From NCBI RefSeq assembly GCF_001517405.1, contig NZ_LN907829.1, positions 1 to 64,000 of the forward strand: 64,000 nt of DNA, written 5' to 3'. How positions within the stretch are numbered: the stretch's first letter is position 1; the number at the start of each line of letters is the position of its first letter. The position numbers were made by a program, and so were the translations under genes. Shown piece by piece: positions 33,493 through 42,280 of this stretch. The DNA is from Duffyella gerundensis (lineage in GTDB: Bacteria > Pseudomonadota > Gammaproteobacteria > Enterobacterales > Enterobacteriaceae). The notes below the pieces were generated by a model. It was given only the letters and a program-made list of their open reading frames with translations, was not told where the DNA came from and did no database searches.

Positions 33493-34266
33493 CTAACGAC
33501 GTACGGCCATAATGCCTGCATCCACGTCCCAGATAGCACCGGTCACCCAGGCTGCCTTGTCCGACAGCAGGAACAGGATAGTATTTGCCACATCTTCAGG
33601 TTTGCCGACGCGGCCCAGCGGATGGAAATCACTCATCGCCTTCATTGCTTCAGCAATATCTTCTTTGGCCATGAATCCTTCGTAGATTGGCGTCTGCACA
33701 ATACCCGGAGAAACGGCATTCACACGGATACCAGTGCTGGCCAGTTCAATCGCCAGGTTGCGCGTCAGCGCATGCAGACCGGCTTTTGCCATTGAGTAGG
33801 CAGAAGCCGGAGAATCACCCAGCGCAGCCTGCGCGCCAATTGAGCCGACGTTCACAATGGCACCTTCGCGTTTGTCGGCCAGCATGTTCTTCACCACGTC
33901 CTGCGTGATAAAGAAAGTGGCGCGGTTCAGCGACAGGTAGCTATCGTAGTCTGCGGCATTGTGCTCGGTAAAACTTTTCGGAATAAAGATACCCGCGGCA
34001 TTTACCATCAGGCTGATGTCGCGATGATGCGCATTGATTTCCTGACGAATGGCATTCATCCCTTCTTCTGTCATCAGGTTTGCCGTAATGACAGACACCG
34101 GGCCGAGCGGGCTCAGTTCTTTCTGAACGGCGTCAGCTTTATCTTTTCTGCTGCCCGTCAGGACCACGCTGCCGCCTGCTTTCAGCACCATACGCGCCGT
34201 TTCAAGACCCATACCACTGGTGCCGCCTACGACCAGAAGCTTTTTACCATTAAAAAAATCGCTCAT
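33493..34266 (-). CDS. Short-chain dehydrogenase/reductase
   Basis: A 257-aa classical SDR. NAD(P) binding: VVGGTSGMGLETA; NAAG at about residue 89; catalytic Ser region VGSIGAQAAL and YSMAKAG with the Tyr-Lys pair. It is last in the minus-strand order OYE-DsbA-SDR, with 60-70-bp gaps, behind the shared operator at 36302. Substrate unknown; in this cluster a carbonyl or thiosulfinate-derived compound is likely. Known alt clusters contain such a gene, as far as I recall. Confidence 0.9.
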   Translation of the reverse strand: MSDFFNGKKLLVVGGTSGMGLETARMVLKAGGSVVLTGSRKDKADAVQKELSPLGPVSVITANLMTEEGMNAIRQEINAHHRDISLMVNAAGIFIPKSFTEHNAADYDSYLSLNRATFFITQDVVKNMLADKREGAIVNVGSIGAQAALGDSPASAYSMAKAGLHALTRNLAIELASTGIRVNAVSPGIVQTPIYEGFMAKEDIAEAMKAMSDFHPLGRVGKPEDVANTILFLLSDKAAWVTGAIWDVDAGIMAVRR

Positions 34267-34330
34267 ATGTGACTCCGTTATTTACAGGTAGTGTTCGCCG
34301 GCACGTAAACGGCCGGCAGGTGTCGGGTAA

Positions 34331-35032
34331 TCAGATGCTGCAGCCGTCGGCGCCACAGGCCTGACCTGCAGTTACGGTCATTTCTTCCTGCTTTTCATCC
34401 CAGACCTGTCGCAGGGCACTCAGGAAATTTTCCGATGCCTGAGCGCCGCTTATGGCGTATTTCTGATTCAGCAGAAAAAGAGGCACGCCACTCACACCAA
34501 TCGATCGGGCAGTGCTCTCATCTTCCGTTACCGAAGCACGAAGCGACGGGTCATTCAGCGCCTCAGCAGCGGCTTCTGCTGCCATGCCTGATTCGGCGGC
34601 CAGCTTTATCAGCTCATCGCGATCAAAGAGGGAGCGCCCTTCGGTGGTACCCGCAAGATAGAATCGTTCAGTCATCACCTCCCCCAGTCCGGCCAGTCGT
34701 GCAGCAGCCAGCAGGGTCAGCGCATCTTCGGTATCCCCGAAAAGCATGGTGTCAAAGTTGTACCGCAGTCCCTCTGACTTCGCGGCCGTATCGACCTGAT
34801 TCATCATCAGCTCAGCGTTGCTCTGACCGCCGAGCTTTTTGTAGAGCGCATCGCGGAAAGGCATGGCCGGCATGCCTTCGGCAATCCGGAAGCTGTGCTG
34901 GCGGATGACCACGCTGTCGCGGTGTTCAAACGCTGCGAGGCCTTTCTCAAAGCGTTTTTTGGCGATCCAGCACCAGGGACAGACCAGATCGGACCAGATA
35001 TCTATGGTTATGACGGGCTTAAGGGTTTGCAT
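34331..35032 (-). CDS. DsbA-family (FrnE-like) oxidoreductase
   Basis: A 233-aa cytoplasmic protein (no signal peptide) with the DsbA-like thioredoxin fold: SDLVCPWCWIAKKRF carries the CPWC site, and SGVPLFLLN the cis-Pro. The FrnE/2-hydroxychromene-isomerase-like type often handles disulfide repair. Its C-terminus GQACGADGCSI has extra cysteines. In thiosulfinate tolerance clusters a DsbA-like protein protects or repairs thiols. Confidence 0.9.
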   Translation of the reverse strand: MQTLKPVITIDIWSDLVCPWCWIAKKRFEKGLAAFEHRDSVVIRQHSFRIAEGMPAMPFRDALYKKLGGQSNAELMMNQVDTAAKSEGLRYNFDTMLFGDTEDALTLLAAARLAGLGEVMTERFYLAGTTEGRSLFDRDELIKLAAESGMAAEAAAEALNDPSLRASVTEDESTARSIGVSGVPLFLLNQKYAISGAQASENFLSALRQVWDEKQEEMTVTAGQACGADGCSI

Positions 35033-35085
35033 TGCTTACTCCTGAATTTCTGCTGTTCGTGTGACGACTGAAGACTGCCGGAGTC

Positions 35086-36201
35086 TTAGTGTTTCTGTTC
35101 ATCCTGCCAGGCCGGATAGTCGGTGTATCCCTTTTCAGGATTGCCACTGACGCCGTAATAGGTATTGCGATCGCTTTCAGCCAGCGGCCAGTCGTTCTGC
35201 ATTCTTTCGACAAGGTCAGGGTTTGCGATGTAGGGCACGCCAAATGCCACCAGGTCCAGTTCCTCAGCTTCGAGAGCGGCGCTGGCAATGTCCCGTGTAA
35301 AGCCGCCGGCGCCGATAAGCGTGCCGCCAAAAGCCTTACGGAAGAAATTCTTAAAGCCCTTAGGTACAGGTGCATTGATATAAGCCGGCTGGTAGTAAAG
35401 GTGAACATAGGCAAGTTCACGTTCTCCGAGCGTCATCGCCAGAACCGCCCACGTCTCTTCCTCCCCCTCATACGGGGCCAGATCATAAATACGCCCGAAC
35501 GGGGAAAGCCGCACGCCCACCTTCTCGCCGCCAATGGCGGAAGAGACCGCATCAATGGTTTCAATCAGAAAGCGCTGACGGTTTTTAACGGTACCGCCGT
35601 AAGCATCGGTGCGGTGGTTCAGCGCGGTGCTGAGGAACTGGTCAAAGATGAAGCCGTTGGCCGCCATAATTTCGACGCCGTCAAAGCCCGCTTCCATTGC
35701 CAGTTCTGCTGACTTAACAAAGTCAGCCGTAATACGCCTGATTTCAGCGGTTTCCAGTGCTCTTGGCGTGCTGGGGACGACAGGGCCTGGCTCGCCGGAT
35801 TCTGTCAGGGCAAATACGGTGGTGTTGGTTGCCGGAATGGTGCCCGATGACACCGGGGCGGCATTACCCTGCTGTAATGAAACATGGGACATGCGGCCGA
35901 CGTGCCACAGCTGGGCGAAGATAAGGCCGCCCTTTGCGTGTACCGCATCGGTCACCGTGCGCCAGCCGGCTACGTGCTCACGGGTATAAATGCCCGGCGT
36001 GTAGAGATAGCCGCGTGCCTCTTCTGAAACCGGCAGCCCCTCCGTAATCAGCAGACCTGCGGAGGCCCGCTGCGCGTAGTAACGGGCAACCACCTCTCCG
36101 GCAACGTCATTCATGGTACGGGTGCGGGTCATGGGGGCCATTACGACGCGATTTTTCAGCTCTGTTCCAGCCAGGTTAAAGGGGGTGAATAATTTGCTCA
36201 T
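35086..36201 (-). CDS. Alkene reductase, old yellow enzyme family (NemA-like)
   Basis: A 371-aa FMN enzyme of OYE length (about 365 aa). Seen are FTPFNLAGTELKNRVVMAPMTR, QLWHVGRMSH, and GFIFDQFLSTALNHRTDAYGG; the usual substrate-binding His/Asn pair is partly changed (ANGFIFDQ). Reduces activated C=C bonds of electrophiles with NAD(P)H. First gene of the three-gene minus-strand operon, facing thioredoxin gene 36439 across one palindromic operator. Confidence 0.93.
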   Translation of the reverse strand: MSKLFTPFNLAGTELKNRVVMAPMTRTRTMNDVAGEVVARYYAQRASAGLLITEGLPVSEEARGYLYTPGIYTREHVAGWRTVTDAVHAKGGLIFAQLWHVGRMSHVSLQQGNAAPVSSGTIPATNTTVFALTESGEPGPVVPSTPRALETAEIRRITADFVKSAELAMEAGFDGVEIMAANGFIFDQFLSTALNHRTDAYGGTVKNRQRFLIETIDAVSSAIGGEKVGVRLSPFGRIYDLAPYEGEEETWAVLAMTLGERELAYVHLYYQPAYINAPVPKGFKNFFRKAFGGTLIGAGGFTRDIASAALEAEELDLVAFGVPYIANPDLVERMQNDWPLAESDRNTYYGVSGNPEKGYTDYPAWQDEQKH

Positions 36202-36301
36202 AGTGCGCCTCTGACGATATCAATGATGGCTATAGGGGCCGGGCTTCGGTTTTTTGCTCCGGACGTTCCGGCCTGCCGGGTTTATGTTCGGCACTATACC
36301 A

Positions 36302-36319
36302 ACCTACTAGTTGATAGGT
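36302..36319. promoter_or_regulatory. TetR-type operator 1 (OYE / thioredoxin divergent promoters)
   Basis: ACCTAC-TAGTTG-ATAGGT fits the 18-bp palindrome found five times around this cluster (consensus half CTAC-TAGTDG-GTAG). It lies between divergent genes. Confidence 0.72.
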
Positions 36320-36438
36320 CAACAACAATTAATTATACTGCAGCTTACGGCTACACCAATATTTTCAGCATTAAGGTTTCGGATGGGCGGCAGACACAAC
36401 AGATGCCCGGCCATTGAACAGAAACAGGAGGGGTTAAC

Positions 36439-36768
36439 GTGCGTGAAGTAATAGCTTATAACGAAGATAATTTTCGCGATATTGAACAGTATGAAGGCAT
36501 TTCTGTCGTGCGCTTTTCGGCGCCATGGTGTCCGCCCTGCCAGAGCAGTGAGCCATTCTTTAGCGCGTTTACCGACGGCCTGGAAGAAAGTATTCAGGTC
36601 GGCAAAGTGAATGTCGATCAGGCGCCAGTGCTGACGACTAAGTATGAAATATGGGGGCTTCCTTCGGTACTGATTTTCAGGGAAGGCCAGCTGGTACGCC
36701 GGATACCTGGCGTTAAATCACCGGCGTTTTATGCTGCAGCGCTGGAAGAAATAAAAAAAGGGCCTTAA
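36439..36768 (+). CDS. Thioredoxin-family protein
   Basis: A 109-aa thioredoxin (E. coli TrxA 109 aa). GTG start 36439 has AGGAGGGG upstream. Active site FSAPWCPPCQSS differs from the CGPC of TrxA; cis-Pro is in GLPSVLIF. It is divergent from the OYE operon and followed directly by a terminator whose stem overlaps the stop codon. Confidence 0.9.
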   Translation: MREVIAYNEDNFRDIEQYEGISVVRFSAPWCPPCQSSEPFFSAFTDGLEESIQVGKVNVDQAPVLTTKYEIWGLPSVLIFREGQLVRRIPGVKSPAFYAAALEEIKKGP

Positions 36769-36777
36769 GGCCCTTTT
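36756..36777. terminator. Terminator between thioredoxin and AhpD-like genes
   Basis: GGGCC-TTAA-GGCCC with flanking A- and T-runs; works in both directions for the convergent genes. The TAA stop of the thioredoxin gene is the loop. Confidence 0.85.
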
Positions 36778-36798
36778 CTGAGGAGGCGGTAATGTTCC

Positions 36799-37137
36799 TT
36801 AACCGCGCAGCTGGCTGACTGCATCAAGGGTACGGGCTGAATAAACAGCAGCGGCGCCCGCATTCAGATTGATGGCAACGCCCAGCGCTTCGGCAATTTC
36901 TTCATCCGTCGCGCCGGCCTTGATGGCGGCTTCAGCGTGAAACGCAATGCAGCCGTCGCACCGGGTTGTCACCGCACACGCCAGGGCTATCAGTTCCCGG
37001 ACCTTGGCACCGAGCAGGTCGGTTTTATTGCCTGCAGCGCCCAAAGTAACCACGCCTTTCATCGTATCCGGCGTCAGTTTGCCCAGTTCACCGAGGCGCT
37101 GCATTAATTCCTGACGGTAATTACTCCAGTCATACAT
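36799..37137 (-). CDS. Carboxymuconolactone decarboxylase / AhpD-like peroxidase
   Basis: A 112-aa protein with the AhpD core CAVTTRCDGCIAFHAEAA (CxxC and the neighbouring His), followed by TDEEIAEALGVAINLNAGAA. Members reduce peroxides or take part in disulfide exchange. It starts five bases after the TetR gene stop, so the two are co-transcribed. Confidence 0.9.
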   Translation of the reverse strand: MYDWSNYRQELMQRLGELGKLTPDTMKGVVTLGAAGNKTDLLGAKVRELIALACAVTTRCDGCIAFHAEAAIKAGATDEEIAEALGVAINLNAGAAAVYSARTLDAVSQLRG

Positions 37138-37141
37138 AACG

Positions 37142-37720
37142 TTATTCCTCAGGGGTAGTGTTTAAGGTAAGAAGGATGTGCCGCAGGCTGGTTTTAAAGA
37201 CTTCAGACCGGCCAGTCGCTCGGGCCACCACGCTGGCGCCTTCGCAGAGGTTTATTATCAGCATAGCCACATCGGCGGGCTGCATGGCAGAAACAAACTC
37301 ACCTGCATCTGTGCCACGCTTAACCACGCCAGTCAGCCATGTAATCTGCATATCAAAATACCGGGAGGTCTGTTCAAGAATCGCCTCGGGGAGGTTTGCC
37401 GTTTCAGCTGAAAGCGCGCAGCATAGCGGCAATAGTGATGCCCGGTAGCTCGCCTCAAATAATGCTACATAAGCGGTAATCTGATCTGCCGCTTTGTGAT
37501 GTACTGCTTCAATCTGATCAAACTGGTTAACCGTATCACTGACAGCCTGCTTCACGACCTCCTGACCGAGGATTTCTTTCGTCGGGAAGTGGTGATGTAT
37601 ACTTGCTTTCGTGATACCAATCAGCTTAGACAGGTCAGCATAACTGAAAGCTGAATAACCCTTTTCCCGCATCAGGTGTTCGGCCTCATTAACCAGCCGT
37701 TCACGCGTCATAATCGTCAT
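37142..37720 (-). CDS. TetR-family repressor of the thiosulfinate cluster
   Basis: A 192-aa protein from ATG 37720. The N-terminal HTH is clear: YSAFSYADLSKLIGITKAS, then IHHHFPTKE. C-terminal ligand-binding domain from residue 70. The 18-bp palindrome at 37735-37752 sits immediately upstream of its start, so it should repress itself. The same palindrome at four other promoters of the cluster makes it the likely common repressor. Thiol-reactive sulfur compounds are the probable inducers; cysteines around residue 110 (LLPLCCALSAE) could sense them. Confidence 0.9.
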   Translation of the reverse strand: MTIMTRERLVNEAEHLMREKGYSAFSYADLSKLIGITKASIHHHFPTKEILGQEVVKQAVSDTVNQFDQIEAVHHKAADQITAYVALFEASYRASLLPLCCALSAETANLPEAILEQTSRYFDMQITWLTGVVKRGTDAGEFVSAMQPADVAMLIINLCEGASVVARATGRSEVFKTSLRHILLTLNTTPEE

Positions 37721-37734
37721 TTTTAAACCCTTCA

Positions 37735-37752
37735 ATCTACTAGTTGGTAGAT
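37735..37752. promoter_or_regulatory. TetR-type operator 2 (tetR promoter)
   Basis: ATCTAC-TAGTTG-GTAGAT, perfect 6-bp arms, 15 bases before the TetR start and 45 bases after the end of the next gene. Confidence 0.78.
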
Positions 37753-37796
37753 TATATCCTTCATGCCCATTTATGGCAAGCAGTCGGCGTGTTTCC

Positions 37797-38331
37797 TCAG
37801 CTGTTCTGGCGGCGACAATGCGCAGCGGCTTCCTCTGCACGAAACAGTACTGCGGCAATTTCCCGGGTTGTATCCAGGAGCATCTCACCTTTTCGGTACC
37901 GGTCGGTCATGTTTCCCTGCGCATCGTTTGCATTACGCGGTCTTTCAATAAACTTACCGAGAAGTTCGAAGTTGCTGTTCAGCACAGCGGCAAAAGGAAT
38001 GTGAATTTTATCAATGCCAAAGAAAGCTGAAAATTCATTGCCCGCGTCTTCACGCGTAATCAGGCCCAGAGAAACGTGTGGAGCTGAGCGGGCAACGGCC
38101 CTGATGGCTGGCAGGTTCCGGTGACAGTCCGGGCACCACATCTCCGCCACGACCAGAATATTGTAGCTGCCCTGCAGGGCAGACAAACGTTCAGACAGCG
38201 TTTTATCCTCTGCCTGTCCTGCCAGCGCTTCAAAATAACGCAACCAACGCCCCGACATCTTTCTCTGCACCGGCCTGCGTAAAAGGCTCGTAATCTGTTG
38301 CATGTGTAAACAGCGCTCTGAAGTTCATCAT
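37797..38331 (-). pseudogene. Thioredoxin-like protein gene with frameshift in a C4/G4 run
   Basis: The good SD AGGAG lies before ATG 38331, from which MNFRALFTHATDYEPF reads as the expected N-terminus. That frame ends soon, while the thioredoxin domain (AEMWCPDCHRN active site, ITREDAG, PFAAVLNS) is in another frame open from ATG 38303. Removing one G of the run at 38250-38253 joins both as EKDVGRWLRYFEAL. So either there is a frameshift mutation or a sequence error, or a shorter protein (168 aa) is made from 38303. It lies between the TetR gene and the EamA gene, on the minus strand. Confidence 0.75.
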
Positions 38332-38468
38332 TTTTCTCCTGTCTTAAGTCATCCGGTTCCCGGTCGCGAAAGCGCTGCGTGAACTCCGCTATTTAATTTC
38401 CGTTTCAGGCTTAAATAAGTTACTTCAGGCCTGTCCGGGCAGCCAAAACGTTAGCATGAATGCTACCA

Positions 38469-38486
38469 ATCTACTGGTTGGTAGTG
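38469..38486. promoter_or_regulatory. TetR-type operator 3 (EamA exporter promoter)
   Basis: ATCTAC-TGGTTG-GTAGTG in the 18-bp register; a broader dyad CTACCAA (38463-38469) / TTGGTAG (38478-38484) surrounds it. It lies 28 bases before the exporter start. Confidence 0.72.
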
Positions 38487-38513
38487 TATGTTTCTCTTTT
38501 TGGAGGATCCACT

Positions 38514-39377
38514 TTGGCCGGAAAATTTATCGTACTGAAGATTATTATTGCCATGATTGCCTTTGCGGCCAACTCCGTCATTTGCCGCGTGGCGCTGCGT
38601 GGCAACCACATTGATCCGGTGACCTTTACCGATCTCAGACTGTTAAGCGGTGCTGTCGTTCTGCTGCCTTTTTTCCTGCTCCGGAAGGACGGAAAAGGCT
38701 CACTGTCCCTGAAAAATGGGTTCAGTCTCGTGGTATATGCCATGTGTTTTGCGATTGCTTATATTCATCTGGATACCGGTGCCGGTGCATTACTGCTGTT
38801 TGGTGTTGTCCAGCTGGCCATGGTTATTTACGGCCTTTTTCACGGAGACAGGCTTTCCCCGGGAAGAGCCGCAGGCCTTCTTATAGCGTCCTGCGGATTA
38901 CTGATGCTGCTGTTACCCGGTGCCACAGCGCCGATGCCGGGCAGTGCGCTGATCATGGCGCTGGCAGGGCTTGCCTGGGCGACCTATACCCTTGCCGGCA
39001 AAAAAATGCCTGAAGCCACAGCGTCTACTGCCGGTAACTTCCTGATTGCCGCGTCCCTGGCGCTTCTTGTTTCTCCTTTTATCAGCAGCGGTATGCATGC
39101 TGACGGCACTGGCATTGTTCTGGCCGTAATGGCGGGTGCAGTTGCATCAGCCGGCGCCTACGTTCTCTGGTATTCACTTCTGCCGCATCTGGATGCCGTG
39201 ACCGCGAGTACGGTTCAGCTGAGCGTACCCTGTCTCGCCATGCTCGGCGGCGTGTTATTTACCGGTGAATCACTGAGCCTGAAAATGGTTCTGTCTGCGG
39301 GGGCCGTGCTCAGCGGGATTGGTATAGTAATTGGTTTTTCGCGGTCCGAAAGCAGTGGCAGCAGCCCGGCAAAGTAA
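38514..39377 (+). CDS. EamA/DMT-family exporter
   Basis: A 287-aa membrane protein from TTG 38514, which has GGAGG upstream; frame starts upstream of the operator are unlikely. About ten segments in two EamA repeats; the start KFIVLKIIIAMIAFAANSVICR and the middle GLAWATYTLAGKK are typical. It likely exports amino acid or sulfur metabolites. It is under operator 3 and followed by operator 4. Confidence 0.87.
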   Translation: MAGKFIVLKIIIAMIAFAANSVICRVALRGNHIDPVTFTDLRLLSGAVVLLPFFLLRKDGKGSLSLKNGFSLVVYAMCFAIAYIHLDTGAGALLLFGVVQLAMVIYGLFHGDRLSPGRAAGLLIASCGLLMLLLPGATAPMPGSALIMALAGLAWATYTLAGKKMPEATASTAGNFLIAASLALLVSPFISSGMHADGTGIVLAVMAGAVASAGAYVLWYSLLPHLDAVTASTVQLSVPCLAMLGGVLFTGESLSLKMVLSAGAVLSGIGIVIGFSRSESSGSSPAK

Positions 39378-39398
39378 AAGATCAGAAAGACTTGATTT

Positions 39399-39416
39399 AC
39401 CAACTAGTAGGTTGGT
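39399..39416. promoter_or_regulatory. TetR-type operator 4 (C-S lyase promoter)
   Basis: ACCAAC-TAGTAG-GTTGGT with the dyad extending to 8-bp arms (39397-39404 / 39411-39418). It lies about 100 bases before the lyase start. Confidence 0.72.
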
Positions 39417-39517
39417 AATCTCAATCCGGGTGCTTTGCATTGCCCGGACTCCCTGCAGCTGGTCTGTCTGACGGTCGTCGGGCCGTGATTGTTATTTCGG
39501 ATATACCGGATATCTTC

Positions 39518-40729
39518 ATGCAATACGATTTTGACGGGCTTATTGAACGATCGGGAACAGACAGTCTGACCGCCGAGGGCTGGCGTGAATATATGTTCGG
39601 CGACTGCCAGGGCGACATACCATCAGAGCCGCCCGGTGGCTTTATTAATCTGTGGGTAGCGGATATGGCGTTTTCCACGCCTCCGGAGGTACTGGAGGCT
39701 ATCCGTGCGCGGCTCAGCCAGAAAATAATTGGTTATACTAAAGCTTACCACCCCGGGTATCTTCTGAGCTTTGAAAACTGGTGCGAAAGGCACTATGGCT
39801 ATCGTTTTCCGCGCGAGAGTATTGTGCTGTCACCCGGGGTGATACCCGCGCTGTACCGGCTGGTTCCATTACTGACACGTCAGGATGAAAGTATCCTGAT
39901 CCTCACACCCTCGTATGCCCCCTTTAAGAAAGCCGGGGAATACAGCGACCGTCGTGTGATCAGCTGCCCGCTGAAAAGCAATAGCGGGTATATGACGGTT
40001 GATTTTGATGCGATGCAGAATCTTGTGCAGGATAATACGTTGAGGATAAAAGCGTTTTTCCTGTGTAATCCGCATAATCCCACGGGGCGTGTCTGGCATC
40101 CTCATGAGCTTCGCAGGATGACCGAAATCTGTCTGGAAAACGACGTCTGGATCATTTCAGATGAAATTCACTGTGACCTGACGCGCATTGGCATTTCACA
40201 CACGCCTGCGGCTTCCCTTTTTCCCCACAGTCAGAAAATCATTACCTGCATGTCTTCCAGCAAAACGTTTAACCTTGCAGGTAACCTGCTGGCCAACATC
40301 ATGATCCCTGATCCTGGCGTCAGGACTGCCTGGCTTCGCCTGCACGATGAATTCGTTTCCCCGCTAAGCCTGGCGGCTAACATTGCGGCCTGGTCGCAGT
40401 GTGATGAGTGGCTGCTTCAGGTAAAACGCTATATTGACGGAAATTTTCTTTTCCTGAGTGAGTGGCTGAAAAAACATCTTCCCCGCGTCCGCTACAGCAT
40501 TCCTGAAGGCACCTATCTTGCCTGGATTGACCTGGCGCCGCTTTCTGCTCAGGACGAACCGAAATTCACTTCCCACTTTTTTGCAGAAAAAGCGGGTGTT
40601 CTTGTAGAGGACGGATCCATGTTTGTCGGTAACGGTGATAACCACATACGGCTTAATCTTGCCTGCCCTCGCGCCGTTCTGAGCGAAGGGCTGCTTCGTA
40701 TATATCTAGCATTAACCGCCTCAACCTGA
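39518..40729 (+). CDS. PLP-dependent C-S lyase, MalY/PatB type
   Basis: A 403-aa fold-type I PLP enzyme from ATG 39518 (SD weak). The beginning FDGLIERSGTDS and NLWVADMAFSTPPEVLEA is typical of MalY/PatB cystathionine beta-lyases. PLP Lys in SSSKTFNLAGN; Asp in IISDEIHCDL; NPHNPTGRVW. It cleaves C-S bonds of cysteine conjugates, for example S-allylmercapto-cysteine. Gap to the glutathione reductase gene 33 bp, probably one operon behind operator 4. Confidence 0.9.
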   Translation: MQYDFDGLIERSGTDSLTAEGWREYMFGDCQGDIPSEPPGGFINLWVADMAFSTPPEVLEAIRARLSQKIIGYTKAYHPGYLLSFENWCERHYGYRFPRESIVLSPGVIPALYRLVPLLTRQDESILILTPSYAPFKKAGEYSDRRVISCPLKSNSGYMTVDFDAMQNLVQDNTLRIKAFFLCNPHNPTGRVWHPHELRRMTEICLENDVWIISDEIHCDLTRIGISHTPAASLFPHSQKIITCMSSSKTFNLAGNLLANIMIPDPGVRTAWLRLHDEFVSPLSLAANIAAWSQCDEWLLQVKRYIDGNFLFLSEWLKKHLPRVRYSIPEGTYLAWIDLAPLSAQDEPKFTSHFFAEKAGVLVEDGSMFVGNGDNHIRLNLACPRAVLSEGLLRIYLALTAST

Positions 40730-40762
40730 AACCAGGACAGCAGAGCTGTCCGGAGTACAAAA

Positions 40763-42118
40763 ATGACAAACCGACACTTCGATTATCTCACCATCGGCGG
40801 CGGCAGCGGCGGTATCGCCTCGATAAACCGTGCGGCTATGTATGGCCAGAAATGCGCCCTGATTGAAGCGAAAGAACTGGGAGGCACCTGCGTGAACGTG
40901 GGTTGCGTACCGAAAAAAATCATGTGGCACGCCGCGCAAATCGCCGAAGCTATCCATCTCTACGGACCGGATTATGGCTTCGACACCACAGTGAATCGCT
41001 TCGACTGGGCCACGCTTGTAAAAAACCGCAGCGCCTATATCGACCGTATCCACACTTCGTATAAAAACGTGCTGGGTAAAAACAATGTTGAAGTGATCAA
41101 AGGATTCGCCCGTTTCGTTGATGCGCACAGCGTTGAAGTCAACGGTGAGATCATCACGGCGGATCATATTCTGATTGCCACCGGCGGTCGCCCCAGCCAT
41201 CCGTCGATACCGGGCGCAGAGTACGGCATTGATTCCGACGGTTTCTTTGAGCTGGATGCGCTGCCGAAGCGCACCGCAGTTGTTGGCGCGGGCTATATCG
41301 CGGTTGAGCTGGCGGGCGTTGTGAATGCGCTGGGTTCAGAAACTCACCTGTTCGTGCGTAAGCAGGCGCCGCTGCGCAGCTTCGATCCGCTACTCACCGA
41401 GACGCTGGTCGAAGTGATGAACAGCGAAGGTCCGGCGTTGCACACCGAATCCATTCCAAAAGCGGTGATTAAAAACAGTGATGGCAGCCTGACGCTGCAG
41501 CTGGAAAATGGCAGTGACTGTACCGTGGACTGCCTGGTCTGGGCGATTGGCCGTGAGCCCGCCAACGATCACCTCAACATTGAAGCCGCAGGCGTGGCAC
41601 TCGACGACAGGGGCTATATCAAAGTCGATAAATTCCAGAACACCAGTGTGTCAGGCATCTATGCCGTGGGCGACAACACCGGTGCGGTTGAACTGACGCC
41701 GGTTGCGGTTGCCGCAGGCCGTCGTCTCTCTGAGCGTCTGTTTAACAACAAGCCGGACGAGCATCTGGATTACAGCAATGTGCCGACCGTGGTGTTCAGC
41801 CATCCGCCGATTGGCACCGTGGGGCTGACCGAACCGCAGGCGCGCGAACAGTATGGCGACGATCAGGTGAAGGTCTACCAATCGTCGTTCACTGCCATGT
41901 ACACCGCGGTCACTCAGCATCGTCAGCCGTGCCGTATGAAGCTGGTCTGTATGGGTGCCGATGAGAAGATTGTCGGCATTCACGGTATCGGATTTGGTAT
42001 GGATGAGATTCTGCAGGGCTTTGCCGTGGCGCTGAAAATGGGTGCCACCAAAAAAGACTTCGATAACACCGTAGCGATCCACCCGACGGCTGCAGAAGAG
42101 TTTGTGACGATGCGCTGA
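40763..42118 (+). CDS. gor: Glutathione reductase
   Basis: A 451-aa flavoprotein, length as E. coli Gor (450 aa). FAD motif GGGSGGIAS, redox pair GGTCVNVGCVPKK, NADPH motif VVGAGYIAVELAGV, second FAD motif YAVGDNTG and the C-terminal His in AIHPTAAEEFVTMR. Recycles GSSG that arises when thiosulfinates oxidise glutathione. As a plasmid copy it adds to the chromosomal enzyme. Confidence 0.96.
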   Translation: MTNRHFDYLTIGGGSGGIASINRAAMYGQKCALIEAKELGGTCVNVGCVPKKIMWHAAQIAEAIHLYGPDYGFDTTVNRFDWATLVKNRSAYIDRIHTSYKNVLGKNNVEVIKGFARFVDAHSVEVNGEIITADHILIATGGRPSHPSIPGAEYGIDSDGFFELDALPKRTAVVGAGYIAVELAGVVNALGSETHLFVRKQAPLRSFDPLLTETLVEVMNSEGPALHTESIPKAVIKNSDGSLTLQLENGSDCTVDCLVWAIGREPANDHLNIEAAGVALDDRGYIKVDKFQNTSVSGIYAVGDNTGAVELTPVAVAAGRRLSERLFNNKPDEHLDYSNVPTVVFSHPPIGTVGLTEPQAREQYGDDQVKVYQSSFTAMYTAVTQHRQPCRMKLVCMGADEKIVGIHGIGFGMDEILQGFAVALKMGATKKDFDNTVAIHPTAAEEFVTMR

Positions 42119-42132
42119 TTGGCGCGATGCGA

Positions 42133-42170
42133 GGCGCATAACAGGCGACTCCGGTAGTCTGTTATGCGCC
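42133..42170. terminator. Hairpin between converging gor and osmC genes
   Basis: GGCGCATAACAG pairs with CTGTTATGCGCC over 12 bp around a 14-nt loop, right after gor. A second hairpin (ACCCTG/CAGGGT) is at 42226-42249, and TGAAGCTTCA occurs twice (42171, 42252). No T-run. Confidence 0.6.
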
Positions 42171-42280
42171 TGAAGCTTCATGCAGAACAGTGCTGAGTAA
42201 AACAGATAACTGGCTGCACAGAAAAACCCTGCTCCGGGAGGAACAGGGTCATGAAGCTTCACAGGCAGAACAGATGTGAC

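Noticed and set aside
36223..36417. 64-codon frame between the OYE and thioredoxin genes
   Set aside because: It covers the TetR-type operator and divergent promoters; no SD or family.
40721..41200. 159-codon minus-strand frame over the start of gor
   Set aside because: Antisense to a well-supported glutathione reductase gene.
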